The translations under genes and the position numbers were made by a program. The notes beneath the pieces were generated by a model. It was not told where the DNA came from. It saw nothing but the letters and a program-made list of their open reading frames with translations, and made no database searches. Below, in pieces: positions 1 to 8,858 of a stretch of DNA of 64,000 bases. The DNA lies in NCBI GenBank assembly GCA_046152955.1, contig JBJXGA010000095.1, positions 1-64,000 on the forward strand. Direction: 5' to 3'. Origin of the DNA: SIAF01 sp046152955 (GTDB taxonomy: Bacteria > Planctomycetota > Planctomycetia > Planctomycetales > Planctomycetaceae). How positions within the stretch are numbered: the first letter of the stretch is position 1; each line of letters starts with the position of its first letter.

Positions 1-2
1 CG

Positions 3-3000
3 CCGGTCGCCGGAAAACCAGGCACGGCGACGCTCCAGGGGCGACTGGTGTTGTACAACTTCCGGAACGAGCAGCTCACGCTGCCGATCCCACTGGAGTC
101 GGTGCCGATCACTGCCGCGAGTCTCAACGGCCAGTCGGCGCCGCTGGTCACAATCGATGGAGCCGCAGGAAAAGAACTGGCTGTGGTGCTTCCCAGCCGC
201 GGCGCGCATCTGTTGGACGTGACGATCACGCTCCCTGTGGAGCAGGCGGGCCATTCCGGCAAGGTGCTGCTCCCCTTGAAGCCGGCCCCCGCCGGTGCGC
301 TGCGCTTCACGCTCCCCGCGGCGGACCTGACGCTCAAGGTGGAGGGAGGAGCCGGAGCCTTTCGCCGGCTGCAGGAAGGGGACAAACGGGTGGCAATTGT
401 TCCCATCGATCGGGGAGGACCAGTCACGCTGAACTGGGCGCCGGCGCAAGCCCGCGAGGGGGGAGAAGAAATCGTCCACGTCGAATCGACCACGGCGCTC
501 CAATTCACCGACGCCGGGATGCGGATCGACGCGAGTTTCCAATTTGTCGTTCGGCAGGGAACGCTGTCGGAGGGACTGTTTGGGCTACCGCCGGGACTGC
601 TCGTGCGGCAGATCGCCGGCCCCGACCTGGGTGGCTGGGAAATCACCGGCGAGGGGGAGCAGCGTTCACTCAAGGTCTTTCTGCGACGGCCGGTCAACGA
701 CGCCACCACGTTGCGCTTCGACCTGTTCCAGGCGCTGAGCATTGGGGACCAGCCCCTACCGGTCGGCGTGCCACAGTTTGAACCGCGCGGCCTGACGCGC
801 GAAGTCGGCACGCTGGGGGTCTCGGCCGAGCGGCAACTGGTGGTTTCCGCCGGCCCCCTGACCGGGCTGTCGCAGATCGACGCGGCACAGTTTTCCAAGG
901 CGGGGGCCCAAGCCGCGCCGCCGCTTTTGGCGTATCGCTTTTCCGCCCGGCCGTTTCAATTGCAACTGCTCGTGGCGCGACAAAAACCGGTGTCGAAGGG
1001 GACCAGCGAACATGCGTGCTACGTCGGCCTGCGGAAACAGCGGCTCGTCTCCCGGTTGAAGTTGCAGCTTGTGGGAGCACCACGCTCGGAAATCGTCGTG
1101 CAGCTTCCTCCTGACTACTTGTTGTACGACTTGAAGTCGCTCGATGCGTCCGACTATTACGTCGAGACTCCCAACGACGCCCCCGGACCGGTGTTGCATA
1201 TCGATCTGGCCGCTCCCCGAACGGGAACGATTGAATTGGTTTTGGATGGGATCGTCCCCCGTCAACCGGAGGATCTGTTGCCGATTCTCTCGGTCCCCGA
1301 GCCTTTGGGGGTCGGCGAGATGCGCTCGGCGCTGGCGGTTTGGCTCGATCGGAGCTATGCGGCGACGATCCAGAGTTTCGACGGCTGGAAGACGGTCGAT
1401 CCGGAAACGCTCCCCGCCAACCTCAAGGGGGCCCGACAGGGGCCGGTGCAACTGGCGTTCACTTCCTCCCTGACTTCCCTCCAGCCGATCGCGCTGGAGC
1501 TAAAGCGCGCCCAGGCACGTTTGGGAGGGGAGGCGGTGACGGTGTTGCTGGTCCGCGGCACGTCGGTGCAATACTCGATCTACCTCAAATGGCAGATTTC
1601 GCTGGCCGGCGAAGGAACGTTTGTCTTCACCGTTCCCGACTGGCTGGCAAACCGGATGGAGATCGATCGAAACCTCCCCGGCGTTCGGATTCGGGATGTC
1701 ACCAGCGAGAAGATCGCCGGGAACCGGGTCCGCTTGACGGTCGCGCTGGAAGATCCGCGGGACACGGGATTGTTGCTGGCGGCACACGCCGTTCTCCCTC
1801 CCCCGGAAGACGCGCGGATCGCCGCCCCCACCATCACGTTTGAGCGGATTGTCACGGATGAAAGCGGCCGCCGGATAGTCCCCCTGGAAAGTCAGCGACA
1901 GTTTCTGGTGCTGGTCAACCAGTCGCAGGGGCGGCTGGATCGAGAGGGAGCGGCGGGGAGCGCGGTCGAAGCGATCCCCGCGCAGGAACTGCCGATTCGC
2001 GTGGGAGACGAGATCAGCAATCAAGCGGCGGAGATCCTGGCGGTGCGCGACCCCAGAGCCACCACCACCTGGACGCTGCAATCCACTGCCGCGCTCAAGG
2101 CGCTTCCCGCGTCGGTCAACCTGGCCAAGCTGACGCTCGTGCTGGCGCGCGATGGGAGTTGGCGGGGGGAAGCGGCCTACCGGGTCAACAATCGCTCCCG
2201 GCAGTTTCTGGCTCTGCGGATGCCGGCCGGGGCGCGCGTCCTGTCGCTGCACGTGGCGGGCCAGGCGGCCCGGCCGATCAGTCCCGGACGAGCCGCGGAC
2301 CCCGGCGTGTTGCTCGTGCCGCTCCCGAAGCTCTCGGAGGGGGATCAAGCGGTGGAGATCAAGCTGGTCTCGGCCGGCCGCTTCGGGAATTCCCTTCCGC
2401 AGGGGTTGCAGGTTCTGCGCAGCGAGCTGGACCTTCCCGCCCCACAGGTTCTCTCGCAAGCGGACGACCCCGACTTCGGCGCGCCGGTGGCAGCCACCGA
2501 ATGGACGGTGGTTCTCCCCCCCGATCTGGATGCGAAACGGATCGACGACCCGGATCGAACGAACGTCTCCGAAAGCACGGAGGGGGCCGAGGAATTGATC
2601 TCCTGGTATCAGGAATTGCTGAGGTTGCGAGAAGAAGCGCGACGGGTTGGGGTCAGGAACAACCTCGCCCAACTGGGAACGACGGTGGACAACATCTCGC
2701 AATTGGAATCCAAGGTGGCTGCCTTTGATCGCAAGGGATACGCGCTCCAGGACGAACGCCAGGCGCGACAAGTCGCCGAGCTGAAGCAGCAGTGGCAGTC
2801 CTCGGCCAACAAGAGCGCGGGCAAAGTCCCCTCTCCCGCGACGGTCCAATCCAAACCTGACAATCCGCTGTCTCAAAAACAGGTGCAAGGGGAGATCATT
2901 CGATTCAACTCGGACTCCTTTGTCTCCGGCGGCGAGTCGGATCGGGAATACGAACTGCGGCTGGAACTGGCGGAAAAACCGGCGGAGACAGCTACGGCTC

Positions 3001-3905
3001 AGACCAGTCCGGTTCCGCAAAAAGCCGCCGGCAAGGGGACGGCCAATCGCCGAGCCCTCAAGGGACAGACCGCGACACAATCGTTGGAGTTGAATTATGC
3101 CAACGCTGCGCCGCAGGGAGCGCAGACCGATGAGTACTGGGAGGAGGAGCGGTACAGCAAGTCGCCTGCGACTGATCCATTGGTGAGTGATTCCTCCGGA
3201 AGCAGGGCGCGCAACGCAGGGGATGCCGACGAGATCCTCAATGCCGACAATGGAAACAATTTGCGCGGGATTCGCGCTCAAGGGGGGGGCGGTTTCGGCT
3301 TCCCAGTCGTTCAAGGCCGGATGGGCGGGGCAAGCAGGGGAGGCGGCTTTGGTGGTGGACTTGGCGGGGGAGGACAGGGAGGCGGCGGAATGGGAGGCGG
3401 GGAACCGGCACAGGAAGGACAGGGAAAAGGTCGAGCGAACGGCCCCCCTCAGCAGCCAGCCGCCGGAGGAAACCGCCAGCGGGGAGGGGGCAGGAACGAA
3501 GCGGGGCAAGCTGACGATTTCGTGCTGGGAAGCGGCCAGGGGTCAGTCTGGTCTCAGACCGGCGGGCTGTCGCTCGAACTCACGCTTCCTCAGGAGGGGC
3601 AGAAACTGACGTTTTCGAAACCGGGGGGGGACGCCAAGCTGGCTTTGGGTTTGCGACCGCGCGTTTCGCAAGGGGTCGGCATGGGACTCGTCTGGACCAT
3701 CATCTGGCTGGCGCTGGCGGTGGGAGCGGTCCGCGCGCTCGGTCAATCGCGCCGGTGGGAACGTCTTCAACAGTGGCTGCCGCTGTCAGTCACGCTCTTG
3801 GGACTGGTCTGGTACTTTGGTCTCCCAGGGCACACTATGGGATTTCTGGTGTTCGCCTGCGGCCTCGTCCGCCTCGCCTGGCCCCGCCGCTCCGCCACGA
3901 CCTGA
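3..3905 (+). CDS. Large Gly-rich membrane-anchored protein, 5' end outside window
   Basis: The frame is open from the first bases of the window, so the GTG at 48 is not the true start and the gene is partial at its 5' end. About 1,300 residues are visible. Most of it is beta-rich sequence with no motif I recognise. A charged, coiled-coil-like stretch lies near 2598-2810 and a Gly-rich low-complexity linker near 3278-3415. Two hydrophobic segments near 3670-3735 and 3769-3880 place the C-terminus in a membrane. The large beta-rich part is probably extracytoplasmic, but orientation is inferred. Function unknown; it may be a planctomycete-specific surface or envelope protein. It stops 543 bp before the kinase gene. 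Confidence 0.85.
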   Translation, partial: PVAGKPGTATLQGRLVLYNFRNEQLTLPIPLESVPITAASLNGQSAPLVTIDGAAGKELAVVLPSRGAHLLDVTITLPVEQAGHSGKVLLPLKPAPAGALRFTLPAADLTLKVEGGAGAFRRLQEGDKRVAIVPIDRGGPVTLNWAPAQAREGGEEIVHVESTTALQFTDAGMRIDASFQFVVRQGTLSEGLFGLPPGLLVRQIAGPDLGGWEITGEGEQRSLKVFLRRPVNDATTLRFDLFQALSIGDQPLPVGVPQFEPRGLTREVGTLGVSAERQLVVSAGPLTGLSQIDAAQFSKAGAQAAPPLLAYRFSARPFQLQLLVARQKPVSKGTSEHACYVGLRKQRLVSRLKLQLVGAPRSEIVVQLPPDYLLYDLKSLDASDYYVETPNDAPGPVLHIDLAAPRTGTIELVLDGIVPRQPEDLLPILSVPEPLGVGEMRSALAVWLDRSYAATIQSFDGWKTVDPETLPANLKGARQGPVQLAFTSSLTSLQPIALELKRAQARLGGEAVTVLLVRGTSVQYSIYLKWQISLAGEGTFVFTVPDWLANRMEIDRNLPGVRIRDVTSEKIAGNRVRLTVALEDPRDTGLLLAAHAVLPPPEDARIAAPTITFERIVTDESGRRIVPLESQRQFLVLVNQSQGRLDREGAAGSAVEAIPAQELPIRVGDEISNQAAEILAVRDPRATTTWTLQSTAALKALPASVNLAKLTLVLARDGSWRGEAAYRVNNRSRQFLALRMPAGARVLSLHVAGQAARPISPGRAADPGVLLVPLPKLSEGDQAVEIKLVSAGRFGNSLPQGLQVLRSELDLPAPQVLSQADDPDFGAPVAATEWTVVLPPDLDAKRIDDPDRTNVSESTEGAEELISWYQELLRLREEARRVGVRNNLAQLGTTVDNISQLESKVAAFDRKGYALQDERQARQVAELKQQWQSSANKSAGKVPSPATVQSKPDNPLSQKQVQGEIIRFNSDSFVSGGESDREYELRLELAEKPAETATAQTSPVPQKAAGKGTANRRALKGQTATQSLELNYANAAPQGAQTDEYWEEERYSKSPATDPLVSDSSGSRARNAGDADEILNADNGNNLRGIRAQGGGGFGFPVVQGRMGGASRGGGFGGGLGGGGQGGGGMGGGEPAQEGQGKGRANGPPQQPAAGGNRQRGGGRNEAGQADDFVLGSGQGSVWSQTGGLSLELTLPQEGQKLTFSKPGGDAKLALGLRPRVSQGVGMGLVWTIIWLALAVGAVRALGQSRRWERLQQWLPLSVTLLGLVWYFGLPGHTMGFLVFACGLVRLAWPRRSATT

Positions 3906-4145
3906 CGCCGTACGAAGTCTCCCCTGGTAGAATTTGAAATAGGTACACTGATAAAACTCTAATGGTTTTGGCATGGCCTTCGCAGAAGTCTGACGCCGCA
4001 TTGAGGAAAAATGATTCGGGATTTTTCCGCTGGCAGGCTGAGAACGCGAATCACTACGAATCGTCAGCTCCCCACCGGCCCTGTGCCGATGGAAGCCAGG
4101 ACTGGAAGCTACTCACACGCCGGACACCCCGTTTCCCGCGCTCAT

Positions 4146-4228
4146 GAACCTCTGCCCCCCTCCCCGCCGCGGCAGAGCATTTTCTCGCGAATTGACGTCC
4201 ATTGCGGCGGGGAGGGGGGCAGAGGTTC
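4146..4228. repeat. Perfect 25-bp inverted repeat, 33-nt loop
   Basis: Bases 4146-4170 (beginning GAACCTCTGCCCCC) are exactly the reverse complement of 4204-4228. RNA from either strand could form a very stable GC-rich hairpin. There is no T-run after either arm, so it is not a standard intrinsic terminator. It could be a small non-autonomous element, an RNA processing site or a transcription attenuation structure. Confidence 0.85.
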
Positions 4229-4283
4229 TACACATGGGTTAACTGTCTGGTACTCGACTTTAGCATTCAGTCATGCGCTCCAC

Positions 4284-4318
4284 CGGCACAGGGCCGGATG
4301 GGGGCGAACCGGAACAGA
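4284..4318 (+). repeat. Dispersed 35-bp intergenic repeat, copy 1
   Basis: This element starts CGGCACAGG and ends CCGGAACAGA. It matches 34400-34434 in 32 of 35 positions by eye. Both copies are intergenic and on the same strand. Its first 14 bases are also present inverted at 4075-4088. It is probably part of a genome-wide short repeat family. Confidence 0.7.
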
Positions 4319-4447
4319 AATGGATAGCGTCTCCTGTGCTGTTGCAGTCTGAAACCAGCAACTCTTATGCAGGCCAGTTGTGACCTTTTGGACAACTCCG
4401 GATTCGAATGCACTTTAGTTGCCCCCTGTCATCCCAAATCGTCGGTT

Positions 4448-5854
4448 ATGGAAAAACGTTGGATCTGGCCATTTGAACTGGAGGAGCAGATTGGCTCCGG
4501 CGCCATGGGGGTGGTGTACCGCGCGCGGTCCGTCACGAACAACAAGCGGGTGGCGCTCAAGCTGCTTCCCGCGGACGTTGCCGCCAACGCCACTCTGGCC
4601 GCCCGGTTTCAACGCGAAATGGAACTGCTCAAAGAATTGCGGCACCCGCACATCGTCCACTGCTATGGCGGGAAGTGCGAAGGGGACGACTGGTTCTACG
4701 CCATGGAACTGGTGGAAGGGGGGACGTTGGCAGGGCTGCTACAGGACCAGGGACGCTTGCCCTGGCGGCGCGTCGTCGATTTGGCCCTGCAGGTCTGCGA
4801 AGCGCTCCAATACGCCCATGATCGGGGGATCATTCACCGCGATCTGAAGCCGGGCAATCTGCTCCTTACCAAATCGGGAAAGGTCAAGTTGAGCGATTTT
4901 GGCCTGGCGCAGATCGTCGCCGAGACGAAGCTGACCGCCGCCGGCAAGACGGTCGGCTCGCTGCACTACATGGCCCCCGAGCAGATTCACGGCAAAGGAG
5001 AGCTGTCCAATCGGACCGACCTGTACGCGCTGGGGTGTACGCTGTTTGAACTCCTGACCGGGCGGCCGCCGTTCGAGGGGGAGTCGGTCGCCGAAGTCTT
5101 GCGTCGCCATGTGCGCGAAGCCCCCCAGCCGGTCAGCAGCCTGGCTCTCGACGTCCCCCCCCAGATCGACATGATCGTCGCGGAACTCCTGGCCAAGGAT
5201 CCGCAACGGCGGCCTCCCGATGCGGAAGCTGTCGCCAAACGGCTGCGCGAAATCGATCACTCGGTGACGATCAAGGTGCCCCGCTTCGACAAGCATCGCC
5301 CGTTCGCCAAAGTTCCGGATGAGACAATGTCGGCGGAGATTCCCGCGGCCACCTGGTCGATGGGAAAGGTGAGCTGGGTGCTGTGGGGGATGACTCTGGC
5401 GCTGCTGGTGGCGATTGGGATCGCCGCCTCTTCTGTGCAGAGTGGCCAGCCGTTGGCCCAAACCGAGGCGCAACTGGTCGCTGGACTCCAGGATCCGCAG
5501 CCGGCGGTGCGGGCGTTCGCCGCGCGGACACTGGGAGAATCGGGGCCCGCGGCGGGAGCGGCCGTCCCGCGCCTGGTGGGACTGCTGGAAGATTCCGATC
5601 CGCAGGTCCGCGCTGCGGCCGCCCAGGCGCTGGGCCAAATTGGTCCCGCCACGGATACCGTGCTGGCCCCGCTGCGCAAGACGCAGCGGACCGATGAGTC
5701 TCCCCAGGTGCGCGAGGCGGCGGCGCAGGCGGAACGGAGCGTTCACAAAGTGACGTCCGGATCCTCCGTGTGGTGGTGGTTGTACTGGCTGTTCGCCGGC
5801 GGTCTGTTGGTTGGCGGCGCCGTCTGGATCTGGCGACAAGGCCAGCGCCGCTGA
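4448..5854 (+). CDS. Membrane Ser/Thr protein kinase with HEAT-like repeats
   Basis: Hanks-type kinase of 468 residues. Visible motifs: Gly loop GSGAMG at 16-21, catalytic Lys38 in VALKLL, HRDLKPGN at 130-137 with catalytic Asp132, DFG at 150-152, and APE at 176-178. A hydrophobic segment at about 308-328 is followed by about 90 residues of HEAT/PBS-lyase-like alpha repeats (340-430) and a second membrane segment at 441-461. The repeats therefore lie between two membrane spans, probably outside the cytoplasm as a sensor or docking domain; that placement is inferred. I chose the ATG at 4448 because the kinase fold begins at once; an in-frame ATG at 4367 would add 27 residues. Neither has a clear ribosome-binding site. 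Confidence 0.9.
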   Translation: MEKRWIWPFELEEQIGSGAMGVVYRARSVTNNKRVALKLLPADVAANATLAARFQREMELLKELRHPHIVHCYGGKCEGDDWFYAMELVEGGTLAGLLQDQGRLPWRRVVDLALQVCEALQYAHDRGIIHRDLKPGNLLLTKSGKVKLSDFGLAQIVAETKLTAAGKTVGSLHYMAPEQIHGKGELSNRTDLYALGCTLFELLTGRPPFEGESVAEVLRRHVREAPQPVSSLALDVPPQIDMIVAELLAKDPQRRPPDAEAVAKRLREIDHSVTIKVPRFDKHRPFAKVPDETMSAEIPAATWSMGKVSWVLWGMTLALLVAIGIAASSVQSGQPLAQTEAQLVAGLQDPQPAVRAFAARTLGESGPAAGAAVPRLVGLLEDSDPQVRAAAAQALGQIGPATDTVLAPLRKTQRTDESPQVREAAAQAERSVHKVTSGSSVWWWLYWLFAGGLLVGGAVWIWRQGQRR

Positions 5855-5904
5855 CGATTTGCATCTCAGGGTTCCGGTTTGGTCCGATTCGAAGATCTCT
5901 TTCC

Positions 5905-6903
5905 ATGCACTCTCGACTCCTGGGAACGACGGGGATTCACATCTCCGCCATCTCATTCGGCGCCGGTCCCGTTCCCGCGCTGTTGACCAAAGCTGGCGCA
6001 CTGGAGCGTCAACGCGCCACCCTGCGCCGCGCGCTGGAGGCGGGGATCAACTGGTTTGATACGGCGGCCACCTATGGAGAGGGGCAGTCTGAGCGGTCGT
6101 TGGGAGAGTCTCTGGGTGATGCGCTGGAAGGGGATCTGGTGGAACGGGTCCACATCGCCACCAAGGTCCGCATCCCTGCTGAGTTTCCTGCGGACTTGCG
6201 CGGCTACATTCGGGAGTCGGTGCGGGGGAGCCTGGAGCGGCTGCGGAGACCCCGCGTAACGCTATTGCAACTGCACAATTCCATCACCGCCGCGCGCGGC
6301 GCCCAGCCGACGTCGCTGGCTCCCGAAGACGTGCTGGGGACCGGCGGCGTCCTGGAAGCGTTTCAGGAATTGCGGCAAGAGGGGTATGCGTCGCACCTGG
6401 GGCTGACCGGACTGGGGGAACCGCCGGCGCTCCTGGAGGTACTGCGGACGCGGGGGTTCGAGGTCATGCAGATTCCTTTTCACGTGTGCAATCCCAGTGC
6501 GGGGACCACGCTCGTTCCCGCGGGAGTTGAAGCCAATTACGGCAACCTGATCGGGGAATGCGAGCGGCTGGGGATCGGTGTGTTGGCGATTCGCGTCCTG
6601 GCTGGGGGGGCGCTGGCGGGACAGCCTCCCAGCGACCATACGCGGTCCACGAAGTTTTTTCCCATGCCGGTGTTTGAGCGAGACCGGCGGGTGGCGGAGG
6701 CCCTGGCGAGGGAACTCCCCGTGGAGATGCCGCTCAAAGAACTGGCGATCCGGTACGTCCTCGGCCAACCAGGAGTCAGTTCGGCGTTGATCGGATTTTC
6801 CTCGCCGGAACAGATTGACGAGGCGCTGGAGTACGCGGCGCGCGGACCGCTCGATCCCGAATTGAGCGTGTGGGTCAACCGATGGTTGCAGCAGCACGGT
6901 TGA
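5905..6903 (+). CDS. Aldo/keto reductase family oxidoreductase
   Basis: A 332-residue NAD(P)H-dependent (beta/alpha)8-barrel oxidoreductase. The expected tetrad is visible: Asp52 and Tyr57 in FDTAATYGEG, Lys87 in ATKVRI and His124 in LQLHNS. The ATG at 5905 gives the usual short lead (MHSRLLGTTGI) into the barrel; the open frame runs further upstream, into the end of the kinase gene, but that part is not family-like. It lies 50 bp after the kinase gene and 74 bp before the transporter gene, so all three may be co-transcribed. The substrate cannot be read from sequence. Confidence 0.9.
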   Translation: MHSRLLGTTGIHISAISFGAGPVPALLTKAGALERQRATLRRALEAGINWFDTAATYGEGQSERSLGESLGDALEGDLVERVHIATKVRIPAEFPADLRGYIRESVRGSLERLRRPRVTLLQLHNSITAARGAQPTSLAPEDVLGTGGVLEAFQELRQEGYASHLGLTGLGEPPALLEVLRTRGFEVMQIPFHVCNPSAGTTLVPAGVEANYGNLIGECERLGIGVLAIRVLAGGALAGQPPSDHTRSTKFFPMPVFERDRRVAEALARELPVEMPLKELAIRYVLGQPGVSSALIGFSSPEQIDEALEYAARGPLDPELSVWVNRWLQQHG

Positions 6904-6977
6904 GAGGGGATGATGCCCCCCCCGGCGTGTACGTCCCATCGGTTGCTGATCGTCCCGACTCGCAGGAATTGCCGCTC

Positions 6978-8351
6978 ATGCCCCTAACCAATGCCGCGCT
7001 GGAGACGCCACAGGAGTTGTCCCGCAACGGGCGCTTCCTGGTCCTGGCGGCGGCCTTTCTGGGCTGGCTCTGCTCGGGCATGCAGATGGCGGTGATGAAT
7101 CTGGCCACCGGCGCGGCGGTCGGGGAGTTTGTACAGGCGGGAACGCTGGACGAGTCTCCCGGTCTGAGGTGGGAGCGTCTTGTACCGGGGGAACGCAGAA
7201 AGGAGGACGCCCAACGCGCCGCGGGCGAGTTAAAGGATCTCGCGAAGTCCCAGACTCCGCGGTGGTTCGCGCGGTTCAACAGCGCATTTTTGTTGGGGGC
7301 AGCCTGTGGAGGGCTGGTCTTTGGCTGGATCGGAGATCGCTTCGGCCGGGTGCGGGCCATGGCGCTGAGCATCGTCTGTTACTCACTGTTTGCAGGACTC
7401 GCGTATGTCGCCCAGACGGCGGAGCAGCTTTTGGTGCTGCGGTTCCTGTCGGCGCTGGGGGTGGGGGGAATGTGGCCCTCCGGGGTGTCGCTCGCGTCGG
7501 AAGCCTGGTCGGATGTGTCGCGCCCCTTCCTTTCAGGACTGATTGGAATGTCGGCCAATCTGGGGATCGTGCTGATGGGGGTCATCGGCATGATCTACGA
7601 CATCAAACCGGAGTCATGGCGGTGGCTCCTGCTCATCGCAGCCACCCCGGCGCTCCTGGGAGTGGGAGTGTGGTTTGTCGTCCCCGAGTCCCCCGGCTGG
7701 CTGGCAGCGCAGCGTCGCCCCAACTCCCGCGCCGAAGCGCTGCCGCTACTGGCGGTGTTTCGGCCGCCGCTACTCCGATTGACCCTCCTGGGAATCGCGC
7801 TGGGGGCCATTCCGCTGCTGGGTGGGTGGGGAGTCACCGCCTGGCTCATCCCCTGGACCGACCAGGTGCTCGGAGCGGCTGACCCCACGGCCAAGGCGCT
7901 GACATCGATCATGCGGGCCGCAGGAGGGAGCCTCGGGAGCCTGCTGGGAGGCTGGCTGGCCAATCAGATGGGACGCCGCCTGACCTATTTCCTGATTAGC
8001 CTGACGACTCTCGCAATCAGCGAATTCATCTATTTCCAACTGGCCCCCGACGATCGGTTTTTCTCGCACCTGGTGTTCGCCGTCGGCTTTGTCTCGACGA
8101 TCTTCTTCGGTTGGCTCCCGCTGTACTTGCCGGAGTTGTTCCCCACTGCGGCCAGAGCGACCGGCACCGGCGTGTCGTTCAATTTCGGCAGAATTCTTAC
8201 GGCGATCGGGGTGCTCGGAACGGGAGTCGTGACCACTGCCTTTGGGAGCGACTACGCCGCCGCCGGCCGTGTCACCAGTCTGGTGTACGCCTTGGGGATG
8301 GTGGTGATCCTGTTTGCGCCGGACACCACCGGCCGCAAGATGCGCGATTGA
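6978..8351 (+). CDS. MFS transporter
   Basis: A 457-residue major facilitator superfamily permease with about 12 hydrophobic segments. The conserved loop 2-3 motif appears as GWIGDRFGRVRAMA. An unusually long hydrophilic first external loop of about 45 residues separates helices 1 and 2. The ATG at 6978 has AGGAA upstream and starts just before the first helix. It resembles the sugar/aromatic-acid symporter branch, but the substrate is unknown. It follows the aldo/keto reductase, suggesting uptake and reduction of a shared carbonyl substrate; that link is inference from position only. It ends 10 bp from a convergent acetyltransferase gene. Confidence 0.9.
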   Translation: MPLTNAALETPQELSRNGRFLVLAAAFLGWLCSGMQMAVMNLATGAAVGEFVQAGTLDESPGLRWERLVPGERRKEDAQRAAGELKDLAKSQTPRWFARFNSAFLLGAACGGLVFGWIGDRFGRVRAMALSIVCYSLFAGLAYVAQTAEQLLVLRFLSALGVGGMWPSGVSLASEAWSDVSRPFLSGLIGMSANLGIVLMGVIGMIYDIKPESWRWLLLIAATPALLGVGVWFVVPESPGWLAAQRRPNSRAEALPLLAVFRPPLLRLTLLGIALGAIPLLGGWGVTAWLIPWTDQVLGAADPTAKALTSIMRAAGGSLGSLLGGWLANQMGRRLTYFLISLTTLAISEFIYFQLAPDDRFFSHLVFAVGFVSTIFFGWLPLYLPELFPTAARATGTGVSFNFGRILTAIGVLGTGVVTTAFGSDYAAAGRVTSLVYALGMVVILFAPDTTGRKMRD

Positions 8352-8361
8352 CACCGGCAGA

Positions 8362-8847
8362 CTATCCTTCGTCCGGAGTCTGCAAATCCGCGACAAAGTG
8401 AATCTGCCGCGCCACCTCCCGGAATCCGACCGACCGATAGAGCGCACTCCCCACGTCGTTCTGGACCAGCGTTTCAATCTTGGCATGAGACAGGCCGCGA
8501 CGCCGGAAGTGGTCGAGTGCATGCAGTACCAAGCGGCGTCCCCAACCTTGGCCGCGCAGTTCGGGGATGACCACCAGATTGGCGATCTGCCCCAACCCCG
8601 TCTCAGGATCACAGCTCGTGCTGATATACCCCACGGGGCGCCCCTCCTGTTCGAGCACGAACACCCCTGCCGGGTCGCGTGCGACATCGGCATCCACGTG
8701 CCGCCCCTTGCGCCACCGCCAGTCGTGCCCGGCCATCTCGCCAAACTGCCGTTCGATCCCCTGGTCGATCGACACCCCGTCAAACGCTTCCACGGTCATC
8801 GATTTCAAGTCCTCCAGATCGGATGCCTGGTACGGACGAATGCGCAT
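8362..8847 (-). CDS. GNAT family N-acetyltransferase
   Basis: A 161-residue GNAT-fold acyltransferase using acetyl-CoA on an unknown amine. The acetyl-CoA pyrophosphate-binding motif is visible as RGQGWGRRLV, following the beta strand NLVVIPEL; the C-terminal ALYRSVGF stretch is also typical. The ATG at 8847 is preceded by GGGAG at good spacing, so I prefer it over the longer open frame, whose upstream part is antisense to the HlyD gene. It lies 11 bp downstream of the HlyD-like gene and is probably the last gene of the exporter operon. Confidence 0.88.
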   Translation of the reverse strand: MRIRPYQASDLEDLKSMTVEAFDGVSIDQGIERQFGEMAGHDWRWRKGRHVDADVARDPAGVFVLEQEGRPVGYISTSCDPETGLGQIANLVVIPELRGQGWGRRLVLHALDHFRRRGLSHAKIETLVQNDVGSALYRSVGFREVARQIHFVADLQTPDEG

Positions 8848-8858
8848 TTCAATCTCCC

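Larger units (their letters stand above)
3906..4447. other. Intergenic region with nested inverted repeats
   Basis: No convincing gene lies between the large membrane protein and the kinase; the small open frames here have no family signature. The region holds a perfect 25-bp inverted repeat (4146-4170 and 4204-4228), an outer 14-bp inverted repeat (4075-4088 and 4284-4297), and a 35-bp element at 4284-4318 that recurs at 34400-34434. If the kinase starts at the upstream ATG (4367), the gap ends there. Confidence 0.6.

Noticed and set aside
1500..3509. 669-residue minus-strand open frame
   Set aside because: It is antisense to the large membrane protein, has no family signature and is long only because GC-rich DNA has few stops.
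3962..4352. Small open frames in the kinase upstream region
   Set aside because: They lie across inverted repeats, have no ribosome-binding site and no coherent protein pattern.
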